Below are positions 27,062 to 34,182 of a DNA stretch of 64,000 bases, one piece after another. The notes under the pieces were generated by a model. It did no database searches and had not been told where the DNA came from. It worked only from the letters and a program-made list of their open reading frames with translations. Source of the DNA: Myxococcus xanthus (lineage in GTDB: Bacteria; Myxococcota; Myxococcia; Myxococcales; Myxococcaceae); contig NZ_FNOH01000005.1 of NCBI RefSeq assembly GCF_900106535.1, positions 186,001 through 250,000 on the forward strand. The letters are read 5' to 3'. How positions within the stretch are numbered: the first letter of the stretch is position 1; every line of letters starts with the position of its first letter. Both the position numbers and the translations under genes were made by a program.

Positions 27062-28342
27062 TCAGGAACGTCCGCTTCCGCGCGCGCAGGCGGCGGCCCG
27101 TTCGAGGAGCAGCGCGCGTTCTCGCGCGTTCGCCGTGAGGGCGGCGGCCTGCTCGAACTCCGCGCGGGCCTCGTCGAGCCGGCCCAGCTTGGCGAGCAGG
27201 TCTCCGCGGACGCTGGGCAGCAGGTGGTATCCCTGGAGTGACGGCTCCGAGGTCAAAGCGCCCACGAGGGCCAGCCCCGCCGCCGGGCCGAACGCCATGG
27301 AATGGGCGACCGCCCGATTGAGCTCCACGACAGGGGAGGGGACGACCTGGGCCAGCGTGTCGTAGAGCGCTGCGATGCGTGCCCAGTCCGTGGCCTCGGC
27401 CGTGCGCGCGCGGGCGTGGCAGGCGGCGAGGGCGGCCTGGAGCGCATAGGGGCCCTGAGCGCCTCCCAGCGCCTCGGCGCGCTCGAGCGCCGCGAGGCCT
27501 CGGCGGATGAGGAGCTGGTCCCAGAGGCCCCGGTTCTGTTCCAGCAGGAGGACGGGCTCGCCCTTCGGCCCGACGCGCGCTCGTGAGCGGGACGACTGAA
27601 TCTCCATCAAGGCGACGAGGCCATGGACCTCCGGTTCCTTCGGCGCGAGCCCCGCCAGGATTCGGCCCAGGCGCAGGGCATCCTCGCAGAGCGCGGGGCG
27701 CATCCAGTCATCGCCGGCCGTCGCCGCGTAGCCTTCATTGAAGACGAGGTAGATGACCTCGAGAACGGTCGACAAGCGGGCGGCCAGTTCCTCGCTATCG
27801 GGGACGTCGAAAGGGACGTGTGCCTCCGCGAGCGTGCGCTTGGCCCGCACGATGCGCTGGGCCACGGTGGGGACGGGGACGAGGAAGGCGCGGGCAATCT
27901 CCTCGGTCGTCAGGCCTCCGAGCAGCCGGAGCGTGAGCGCCACCCGTGTCTCCTTGGAGAGTACCGGGTGGCAGGAGACGAACATCAATCGCAACAGGTC
28001 ATCGCCCACGACGTCGTCGAGCGCGGCGTCCAGGTCTGGCGCGGCCGTGCCTTGCAGCGACTCCAGTTCGTGACCGAGTTCCTCGTGCTTGCGCTCGAGG
28101 AGCTTGCCCCTGCGCAGTTCGTCGATGGCGCGGCGCTTGGCGGTGGTCATGAGCCACGCGCCCGGGTTGTCCGGGACGCCCGTCTCCGGCCATTTTTCGA
28201 GCGCGGTGACGAGCGCGTCCTGTGCGAGTTCCTCCGCGCGGCCCACGTCGCGCACCATCCGCGCGAGACCCGCGATGAGGCGCGCCGACTCGATTCTCCA
28301 GACCGCCTGAATGGCCCGTTGTGTCTCGGTGGATGCCGTCAC
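27062..28342 (-). CDS. ECF sigma factor with long C-terminal (TPR-like) extension
   Basis: A 426-residue extracytoplasmic-function sigma factor. Sigma-2 region (about 18-85: AEELAQDALVTALEKWP, NPGAWLMTTAKRRAID) and sigma-4 HTH (about 135-190: RLLGGLTTEEIARAFLVPV, AQRIVRAKR) are clear. They are followed by about 230 residues of helical repeats (VFNEGYAAT, LNRAVAHSMAFGPAAGLAL, GRLDEARAEFEQA). This matches the ECF group with C-terminal DUF6596/TPR-like extension (ECF42), in which the extension, not an anti-sigma factor, regulates activity. ECF42 genes are usually next to YCII/DGPF proteins; none is visible here. It is divergent from the retron. Confidence 0.9.
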   Translation of the reverse strand: MTASTETQRAIQAVWRIESARLIAGLARMVRDVGRAEELAQDALVTALEKWPETGVPDNPGAWLMTTAKRRAIDELRRGKLLERKHEELGHELESLQGTAAPDLDAALDDVVGDDLLRLMFVSCHPVLSKETRVALTLRLLGGLTTEEIARAFLVPVPTVAQRIVRAKRTLAEAHVPFDVPDSEELAARLSTVLEVIYLVFNEGYAATAGDDWMRPALCEDALRLGRILAGLAPKEPEVHGLVALMEIQSSRSRARVGPKGEPVLLLEQNRGLWDQLLIRRGLAALERAEALGGAQGPYALQAALAACHARARTAEATDWARIAALYDTLAQVVPSPVVELNRAVAHSMAFGPAAGLALVGALTSEPSLQGYHLLPSVRGDLLAKLGRLDEARAEFEQAAALTANARERALLLERAAACARGSGRS

Positions 28343-28432
28343 GGGCGTAACTCAATCACCGTTCGTTCGCGGCACAAGGGGCGTGCGCGCCCGGCATTTT
28401 CTTTTTGAAAGTGCGGCGTGTACCGTCGGCGA

Positions 28433-28613
28433 GCCATGCGGCGGCTTGGACACCCAGCGGGTAGTCGGTCCGTGAAGCTGCGGTCCACTGCCTCTTCGGG
28501 GTACCCCCGGGGACAACTCATCAGGAGCACACCGTCACGCGTGGCCGTCTCCGCGGCAAGCCGCAGTTCGGGCCACGCAAGACACGACAGGTGGGGCCAG
28601 TCCGCCGCATGGC
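28433..28613 (+). ncRNA. Retron msr-msd RNA with a1/a2 inverted repeat
   Basis: Proposed retron non-coding RNA directly 5' of the reverse transcriptase. Repeat a1, GCCATGCGGCGG (28433-28444), is perfectly complementary to a2, CCGCCGCATGGC (28602-28613). After one mismatch, TTGG/CCAG adds four more pairs. Just inside a1 is CCCAGCGGG, with an AGC whose G (28457) is a candidate branching nucleotide. The msr part holds a CGGGG/CCCCG hairpin (28497-28509). The msd part holds an 8-bp perfect stem GCGTGGCC/GGCCACGC (28539-28546, 28571-28578) topped by GCGGCAAGCCGC and extended below by GTC/GAC. The arrangement a1-msr-msd-a2-RT is the canonical retron order. The ends and branch site are inferred. Confidence 0.75.
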
Positions 28614-28626
28614 GTGAGTGTGGAAG

Positions 28627-29955
28627 ATGAGCGAGCGGCACGTCGTGGCTCAGGCGCTCGCGTCCGCGTTTCTCGCGGGGCCATGGATGCTCAAGGGGCT
28701 CGTTGAAAGGGGCACGGAGGTCGTCGGAGGACGGGCGCCTTGGGTGTCGTCCCTGGCTCGCAGCGCGATGATCTTCTTCCCGCGTCCGCCGCATGCGCGG
28801 ATGGAGTTGCTCGGGGACTTGTTGGCTTCGCGCCCCGCGTTCATGCGGGGCTTCACAGACCCTTCGGCGCGTGCGCGCATCGTGCGTTGGATTTCGTCCG
28901 AGCCGCGGATGGCGCGGCAGCCGTGGCCCGTGCCGTCGCTGTCGACCCAAGCCGAACTCGCGGAGTGGTTGGGGGTGACAGGGGCGCAACTGGACTGGCT
29001 GGCGGATGTACCGGGCATCGAGCGCACGTCCTCGCCAGGGCGGTGGCGGCGCTACCGGTACACCTGGATTCCGAAGCGCAGCGGCGGTGAGCGCCTGTTG
29101 GAGCGGCCGGGATTGGACCTGGTGCTGGTCCAGCGCAAGCTGCTCCACGACATTCTGGACCACATCCCGCCGCACGACGCGGCGCATGGCTTCGTCGCGG
29201 GGCGGAGCGTTCGTCGTTTCGCGGAGCCTCACGCACGGCAGGCCGTCGTGGTGCGAGTGGACATCGAGGACTTCTTCTTCGCGGTGCGGCCCGCGCGAAT
29301 CTGGGCGGTGTTCCGCACGGCGGGATATCCGGACGGCGTAGTGCGCGCGCTCGCGGGCCTCTGCACGAACCGCACACCCAGCGCGGTGGTGTCGCAGGCG
29401 CGGCGGCCGGATTCACTCGCCGATGCGAGCACGCGCTGGCGTCTGGCGCGGAGGCTCGAATCGCGTCACCTGCCACAGGGGGCGCCCACGTCACCCGCGC
29501 TGGCCAACCTCGCGGCGTACCGGCTCGACGTCCGGCTGTCGGCGCTCGCCGAGGCGATGGGCGCGCGGTACACGCGATACGCGGATGACATGGCGTTCTC
29601 GGGTGGTGACGCATTGGCCCGGCGCACGCACAAGTTGCTGCGGTACGTGAGCCAGATTCTCCGGGAGGAGGGCTTCACGCCGCGCACAGGGAAGACGCGG
29701 GTGATGCACCGGAGCACCCAGCAGCGGCTCGCGGGCGTGGTGGTGAATGATCATCCTTCGATTCGCCGTGTGGACTACGAGCGGCTGAAGGCCATTCTCC
29801 ACCTGTGCCGCACACGAGGCCCCGCGAGTCAGAACACCGAGGGCCATCCCGACTTCCGAGCGCATCTGCTGGGACGCATCGCCTGGGTAGCGCACCTGCA
29901 TCCAGCCCGGGGCGCGAAACTGCGCGCCACTTTCGACCAGATTGCGTGGGACTGA
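28627..29955 (+). CDS. Retron-type reverse transcriptase
   Basis: A 442-residue RT; an in-frame GTG three codons upstream is possible. RT motifs are in order: WIPKRSGGERLLERP (motif 1 region), AHGFVAGRS (about 186), VDIEDFFFAV with the first catalytic Asp (about 211), LPQGAPTSPALANLAAY (about 282), RYADDMAFSGG with the catalytic YADD (about 318) and GKTRVM. The retron-specific X region reads FAEPH where many retrons have NAxxH, and the Y region reads LAGVVVN instead of VTG. About 145 residues precede the RT core, as in the myxobacterial retrons Mx162 and Mx65. It should copy msd into branched msDNA. It ends 16 bp from a convergent restriction endonuclease gene. Confidence 0.9.
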   Translation: MSERHVVAQALASAFLAGPWMLKGLVERGTEVVGGRAPWVSSLARSAMIFFPRPPHARMELLGDLLASRPAFMRGFTDPSARARIVRWISSEPRMARQPWPVPSLSTQAELAEWLGVTGAQLDWLADVPGIERTSSPGRWRRYRYTWIPKRSGGERLLERPGLDLVLVQRKLLHDILDHIPPHDAAHGFVAGRSVRRFAEPHARQAVVVRVDIEDFFFAVRPARIWAVFRTAGYPDGVVRALAGLCTNRTPSAVVSQARRPDSLADASTRWRLARRLESRHLPQGAPTSPALANLAAYRLDVRLSALAEAMGARYTRYADDMAFSGGDALARRTHKLLRYVSQILREEGFTPRTGKTRVMHRSTQQRLAGVVVNDHPSIRRVDYERLKAILHLCRTRGPASQNTEGHPDFRAHLLGRIAWVAHLHPARGAKLRATFDQIAWD

Positions 29956-29971
29956 CGCCCACGCCTTTCGA

Positions 29972-30991
29972 CTACCCGACGGGCCAGTAGAGCTTTTTCA
30001 GGGGGACCAGCGCCCGTGTCTCCGCGTCGAGGTTCTCGTACTGCTCGACCAGAAGCTCACGAAGGTCGGAGAGCGTGAGAAGTCGGAGGGGAACCGAGGA
30101 GCGGTCTGCTTCATAACGCGCATCCTTGGTGAACCCGCCCGTGCTGACGTAGAGGCATCGGTCGCCCTGCTTGCGGCCCCCGAGAAACGCACGAATCGAC
30201 TGGGAGTTCATGGACTCGCCCACGCGGTGCTTCACCTCACAAAAGATGCGGGGTTCCTGGAGGCCCAGCCCGTCTGGCGAAGCGAAGATGTCGACACCTC
30301 GGTCCGCGCCAGGTGCGGCGACGCGCGTGCGGTAGCCCATGGCGCGGAGGATGCCCGCGACGAGTTCCTGCATCTCGCTCCAGTTCAGCCTTGCGATACG
30401 GTCCTCGATGAATTGTTCGGCCTTTTCGAACTGCTCCTCCCGGAGCACCGCTTCAGTGCCCTCGTCGCTGTCCACGGCAGGGGCCGGCGTGGGCGCCAGG
30501 GACGCTACGGGACGTTCCAGTTCCACGGCTTGCGCCCAGAGTTCCGCGGTGGCTTCCGCGCTGGGCCGAAACAATGTGGCGATGGAGCCGAGGCCGTTGC
30601 GAGTCGCCGCGCTCAACTGGTTTCGCAGGACGTGGTGCGTCCAGCGAACGCGGCGGACAAGCGGAGGCGGCCCGGCGCGGTTTTCGACGCCCGATTCGAT
30701 GCGCCCCAGTAGGTAGACGCGCTCGTTCGGGTCGTAAGTCACCGCGCTGTCGCCTTGCTCAACATCGCGCATGAACCGGCGGACCTGGGCCGCCCAGACT
30801 CGTCGGGTGCCTTCCTTGTCCTCCGGATATGCCTTGGCGAACCGGGCTTCAAGCTCATCCGCGCTCAAGTCTGGCGCGAGCGGGCCGACCTTGTCCCATC
30901 CGATGCCGACGTGCCCTTCCGCCTTGAAGGCATCGAAGAACGCGGCATCGCGGCCCGCACGGATGAACCACAGGCGCTTGTTGGCAGTCAC
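29972..30991 (-). CDS. Mrr-like restriction endonuclease (PD-(D/E)XK)
   Basis: A 339-residue protein from GTG at 30991, five bases after a G-rich ribosome site. The N-terminal domain (about 5-110; LWFIRAGRDAAFF, VGIGWDKVG, VYLLGRIES) is of the type often fused to Mrr nucleases, perhaps sensing modified DNA. The C-terminal domain (about 205-335) is a Mrr_cat nuclease: a helix with MQELVAGILRAMGY, then GADRGVDIFASPDG (Asp) and IFCEVKHR (E-x-K), followed by GFTKDARYEA. Such enzymes cut methylated or foreign DNA. It is convergent with the retron RT and 33 bp downstream of rnhA, possibly in its transcript. Confidence 0.85.
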   Translation of the reverse strand: MTANKRLWFIRAGRDAAFFDAFKAEGHVGIGWDKVGPLAPDLSADELEARFAKAYPEDKEGTRRVWAAQVRRFMRDVEQGDSAVTYDPNERVYLLGRIESGVENRAGPPPLVRRVRWTHHVLRNQLSAATRNGLGSIATLFRPSAEATAELWAQAVELERPVASLAPTPAPAVDSDEGTEAVLREEQFEKAEQFIEDRIARLNWSEMQELVAGILRAMGYRTRVAAPGADRGVDIFASPDGLGLQEPRIFCEVKHRVGESMNSQSIRAFLGGRKQGDRCLYVSTGGFTKDARYEADRSSVPLRLLTLSDLRELLVEQYENLDAETRALVPLKKLYWPVG

Positions 30992-31024
30992 CAATTCCCC
31001 CCCTGATGTCCGTCCCTGGAATGA

Positions 31025-31663
31025 CTACATCCGCTCGTCGATGGCGCGGTTGCTCATCTCATCCGCCTCGGCGTTCTGCGCGCGGGGGACGTGGTGCAGC
31101 TTCACCTTGGTGAAGCCCTTGAGCAGCTTCCGCGCCTCTTCATACAGCGGCTTCAGCGTCGGGCTCTTCACCTGGTAGCGCCCGCCGAGCTGACGAATCA
31201 GCAGCTCGCTGTCGGCGAAGACTTCCACCTCGCGCGCGCCCAGTGACTGCGCATGCTTCAGGCCCAGCAGCAGGCCCATGTACTCCGCGCAGTTGTTCGT
31301 CTGATGCCCCAGGAACCGCCCGAGCCGCGCCACCACGTTGCCTGCGGGGTCCATCAGTACCGCGCCCGCGCCTGCGGGCCCTGGGTTGCCCCGAGCCGCG
31401 CCATCTGAATAGACGCGCAGCCGCGGATGCGATTCGGAATCGGGCGCCGCATCCACCGGCGGGCTCATGGCCCCAGCCGGCACCTGCGTGCCCGGAGCCG
31501 ACGCAGCGGAGGCTGGCGACATCCCGCCGAGCCGCTGTGCGGCATCCTCAATGAGCTGCCCGAGGTGTTCCCGGGTGAGGCCTCGGAACGCACGTACCGT
31601 CCCTTGCAACGGCTCCTCACGCGCGATGTGGCGGAGGATGTCGATGATGGACGGCGCGGGCAT
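31025..31663 (-). CDS. rnhA: Ribonuclease HI with N-terminal extension
   Basis: A 212-residue protein; the RNase HI domain occupies about 80-205. All acidic catalytic residues are visible: Asp in YSDGAARGNPGPAG, Glu in NNCAEYMGLLLG, Asp in FADSELLIRQL and Asp in AEADEMSNRA. It cleaves RNA in RNA-DNA hybrids. The first 75 residues form a separate helical segment plus an Ala/Pro/Ser linker, not the usual dsRNA-binding domain. Start is ATG 31663 or in-frame GTG 31669. It lies 18 bp behind the zinc-ribbon gene, so the two form an operon. RNase HI participates in msDNA maturation in known retrons; the retron RT is 1.1 kb away. Confidence 0.92.
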   Translation of the reverse strand: MPAPSIIDILRHIAREEPLQGTVRAFRGLTREHLGQLIEDAAQRLGGMSPASAASAPGTQVPAGAMSPPVDAAPDSESHPRLRVYSDGAARGNPGPAGAGAVLMDPAGNVVARLGRFLGHQTNNCAEYMGLLLGLKHAQSLGAREVEVFADSELLIRQLGGRYQVKSPTLKPLYEEARKLLKGFTKVKLHHVPRAQNAEADEMSNRAIDERM

Positions 31664-31681
31664 GTCCACGAAGCCGTGCCG

Positions 31682-32413
31682 CTACTTCGACGCCGCCGGG
31701 GTTTCCTGCAGCGCTTCCACCGCGTAGATGATGCGGTTGCACGAAGGACAGATGTCCGTGCCCAGCCCGGTGCGAAGCTGGTTGTAGAGCTGCGGGGGCA
31801 CGTTCATGTTGCAGCCCTGGCAGGTGCCGGCGACCACGCCGACCATGGCGGGCAGCTTCTTCTTGCGCACCACCTCGTAGCGGCGCAGCAGGGTGGCATC
31901 CACGCTCGAGGCCACTTCGGCACGACGACCTTCCAGCCCCTTCACCTGCGACTCGGCCTCGCCCAGCTTGCCGCGCAGCTCCGTCATCCGGCCAGACAGG
32001 CCCTGCTGCTTCGTCGCGTAGTCGGCCTCCTTGCCCTTGATGGCCTCGCGAGCGCCGCCGAGCTGCTTCGTCAGCTCCGTCAGCTCCTCCGCCATCGTCA
32101 GATTGGCCTTCTTGGCGATGTCGATTTCACGGGCCAGGGCGGAGTACTCGCGGGTGGAACGCTGCTCGCTCAGCCGCGTCTCCCACTTCTTCACCTTGTC
32201 CTTCTCGTCCGTGATGTTTTGCTCGAGCTGGGCCTTCTGCTTCTCCATGTCGGAGACGCGTGCCCGTTCCGCCTCGATGGCGCTGCGGGCCACACCCAGT
32301 TCCCGCTCCAGCTCGGCAATCTGACGGGGGTGAACGTCCGCGGCCTTCCGGAGCGAGGCGACCTCGAGGTCCACGTTCTGCAGCTCCGCCAGCGCTTTCA
32401 ATTTCTCCCGCAA
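31682..32413 (-). CDS. Coiled-coil protein with C4-type zinc ribbon
   Basis: A 243-residue protein with TTG start; GGGAGG lies nine bases upstream. Residues 1-170 are a long coiled coil (heptads rich in Leu, Glu, Lys), then VRKKKLPAMVGVV leads into a zinc ribbon with CQGCNMNVP and, 21 residues later, CPSCNRIIY. This is the zf-RING_7 / HP0958-like family, found beside rnhA or in flagellar and regulatory contexts; nucleic-acid binding has been suggested for relatives. It is first in an operon with rnhA and possibly the Mrr-like gene. Confidence 0.85.
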   Translation of the reverse strand: MREKLKALAELQNVDLEVASLRKAADVHPRQIAELERELGVARSAIEAERARVSDMEKQKAQLEQNITDEKDKVKKWETRLSEQRSTREYSALAREIDIAKKANLTMAEELTELTKQLGGAREAIKGKEADYATKQQGLSGRMTELRGKLGEAESQVKGLEGRRAEVASSVDATLLRRYEVVRKKKLPAMVGVVAGTCQGCNMNVPPQLYNQLRTGLGTDICPSCNRIIYAVEALQETPAASK

Positions 32414-32462
32414 AGTTGCTGCCTCCCACAGGGCCGCACCGTGTACGGCAACGGCCTAGTTC

Positions 32463-32492
32463 TTGTACCAACAAGGTTAATGAGGGTCCAAC
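32463..32492 (-). promoter_or_regulatory. Possible promoter for the zinc-ribbon/rnhA operon
   Basis: On the minus strand TTGGAC (32492-32487), 18 bp, then TACAAG (32468-32463), about 50 bp upstream of the TTG start. A second TTGGAC copy lies at 32499-32494. The match is moderate. Confidence 0.35.
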
Positions 32493-32534
32493 GTCCAAAT
32501 AGGCCACGAGTCATCCCTCGTGGCCCTTGCTGCC

Positions 32535-33344
32535 ATGCTGCATTTGAAACAGCTTCACGCACCCGTTAGACCGGAGCGCGTGCTTCGTCCATCCTTCGTC
32601 ATCGTTCTTTGCGCGCTCACTCCTGCCTGCAAGGAGTCCGCGTCTCCGCCGCCCGCCACCACCACTTCGCCGGCCATCGCGCCCGCCGCCACGAACACGA
32701 AGTGGGGCGTCATCGAGGGGCGCGTCCGTCTTACCGGCACGCCCCCCGCACCCGCCCGCCAGCCCACCATCGGCACCGTCGTCTCCGTGTGTGGCGAGGA
32801 GACGGAGGAGCGCACGCTCGTGGTGGGAAGCGAGGGCGCGTTGGCCCACACCGTGGTTTCCCTTAGAGACGGCCACGCGCTGCCCGCGTCCGCGCGCGCC
32901 GCGCCGGAACCCGTGCTGGACCAGAAGCAGTGTGTCTATGACCCGCCCGTGCTGGCCGCTCGCACCGGCAGCACCCTGGTCATCCGCAACTCGGACCCCT
33001 TGGTCCACAACGTTCGCGCCGCCTCCGGAACGAACCGCGCCTTCTTCAATGTGGCCATGCCGCTGGAGGGCATGATGGTGAAGCGGCGGTTGCCCGCAGA
33101 GCCAGGCGAGGTCCCCATCCACTGCGACATCCATCCGTGGATGCGCGCGCGCGTGCGCACCTTCAGCCATGGGTACTTCGCGACCAGCGGCGCGGACGGG
33201 CGCTTCCAACTGGAGGTCCCCGAGGGCACCCACACCCTGGTCCTCTGGCACGAGCGGCTTCCAGAACAAGCCCGCACCGTGACGGTTCGCGCCGGCGAGC
33301 GCGTCCAGGTGGACGCGGAGTGGCCGGTGGCCGACCTGAAGTAG
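32535..33344 (+). CDS. Cupredoxin-like exported protein
   Basis: About 269 residues from ATG 32535; a GTG at 32578 would give a more compact signal peptide. The hydrophobic stretch FVIVLCALTPAC ends in a weak lipobox. After a Pro/Ala/Thr linker, a beta-sandwich domain (about 60-200) carries the ligands of a type 1 copper site: His in SDPLVHNVRA, and Cys, His and Met in IHCDIHPWM. The last 65 residues look like a carboxypeptidase-regulatory-type beta domain (GADGRFQLEVPEGTHTL). Electron transfer or copper binding is likely; the partner is unknown. It is divergent from the zinc-ribbon operon. Confidence 0.8.
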   Translation: MLHLKQLHAPVRPERVLRPSFVIVLCALTPACKESASPPPATTTSPAIAPAATNTKWGVIEGRVRLTGTPPAPARQPTIGTVVSVCGEETEERTLVVGSEGALAHTVVSLRDGHALPASARAAPEPVLDQKQCVYDPPVLAARTGSTLVIRNSDPLVHNVRAASGTNRAFFNVAMPLEGMMVKRRLPAEPGEVPIHCDIHPWMRARVRTFSHGYFATSGADGRFQLEVPEGTHTLVLWHERLPEQARTVTVRAGERVQVDAEWPVADLK

Positions 33345-33486
33345 CCCGCCAGTCCGTCCCCTTGAAGGATTCCGGCGCTCGACGTCTAGAAGGTTGAGAA
33401 GCCGCGAATCGATTGGCGTTTCCGTTCCAGTAGAAAAATTGTTATACGGACGGCAGAAGCCACGACCGAGAAGAGGGGGCCGAGTC

Positions 33487-33654
33487 ATGCAGCAGCAACC
33501 AAAGAAGCAAGCATTCCCGAGCAACGGCATGCGCGGCCTGGAGGCGCCCCGCAAGGCGGCGGTTCGGCCCATCGGCATGCAGGAGATGGGGCCGACCCTG
33601 TACGAGCAGCTCCGCCGCGCGCTGGTGGAGCTGACGCCCGTCTCGTCCAACTGA
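33487..33654 (+). CDS. Small 55-residue protein of unknown function
   Basis: Encodes 55 residues starting MQQQPKKQAFPSNGMRGLEA and ending ALVELTPVSSN. It has a G-rich ribosome site (GAGGGGGCC) eight bases before the ATG and is followed by a strong T6 terminator, which together suggest a real monocistronic gene. An AT-richer stretch with TTATAC (33442-33447) could be its -10 box. The protein is basic and Gln/Pro-rich at the N-terminus, with an amphipathic helix (PTLYEQLRRALVEL) at the C-terminus. There is no signal peptide and no Cys. I do not recognise it. Confidence 0.6.
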   Translation: MQQQPKKQAFPSNGMRGLEAPRKAAVRPIGMQEMGPTLYEQLRRALVELTPVSSN

Positions 33655-33696
33655 AGCCAGGCCGTCCGGGCGCGAACGCCACGGCCTGAAAAGCGA

Positions 33697-33735
33697 AGGG
33701 GCTCCCGGCTTGCGCCGTGGAGCCCCTCGTTTTTT
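33697..33735 (+). terminator. Rho-independent terminator after the 55-aa gene
   Basis: AGGGGCTCC (33697-33705) and GGAGCCCCT (33719-33727) form a 9-bp perfect stem with 13-nt loop, followed by CG and six T (33730-33735). It is the clearest intrinsic terminator in the window. Confidence 0.85.
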
Positions 33736-33741
33736 GCGAAC

Positions 33742-34035
33742 CTAGATTTCGTCCTCTTCGCTTTCGCCTCCCGCCGCCTCGTCGTCGTCGAAGGAGTCCA
33801 GCTCCTCCTCCTCGTCTTCGCCGCGACCGGCGGGTTCCTCCGGTTCAATAGGCTCAATGACCTTCGGGGCGGCGGCGAGACGGCCACGCCTTCCCTCGGG
33901 CTGGGGCTTGAGCGCCGGGCTTTCCCGCTGATCCGCCCCACACTTCGGGCAGATCGGGTCCGGCTTCTTCATGTCGTAGAACTTCGTCTGGCACTTGAAG
34001 CAGACGTGTTTTGTTCCGAGGTCCTTCGCCGGCAT
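33742..34035 (-). CDS. FYDLN-type zinc-ribbon acidic protein (TIGR02300-like)
   Basis: A 97-residue protein from MPAKDLGTKH. The N-terminal zinc ribbon has CFKCQTKFYDMKKPDPICPKCG: two CxxC pairs with the FYD(L/M)(N/K) motif that names the family. The C-terminal half is very acidic (ten or more Asp/Glu in EDEEEELDSFDDDEAAGG). Family members are widespread in alpha- and deltaproteobacteria and have no settled function. The frame runs far upstream to 35166 antisense to the AgmX-like gene; that part was rejected. It is divergent from that gene. Confidence 0.82.
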   Translation of the reverse strand: MPAKDLGTKHVCFKCQTKFYDMKKPDPICPKCGADQRESPALKPQPEGRRGRLAAAPKVIEPIEPEEPAGRGEDEEEELDSFDDDEAAGGESEEDEI

Positions 34036-34182
34036 TCGCCACCTTGTGTTAAAGGCGAGTGAAGACAGGGGGGAGGGCGGCTCAATAGTTGGGCCGCAAG
34101 ACAGAGTCAACCTGTGGTTTGCGCCGGAGATTTCTAGCGGTAGCATCCGCCCGCGTTTTCCCCCGGAAGCTGGACGCCCCTC

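Noticed and set aside
28618-29955. Group II intron or diversity-generating retroelement as alternative for the reverse transcriptase
   Set aside because: There is no maturase or intron domain V/VI and no template/variable repeat pair; the a1/a2 repeat and compact RT fit a retron.
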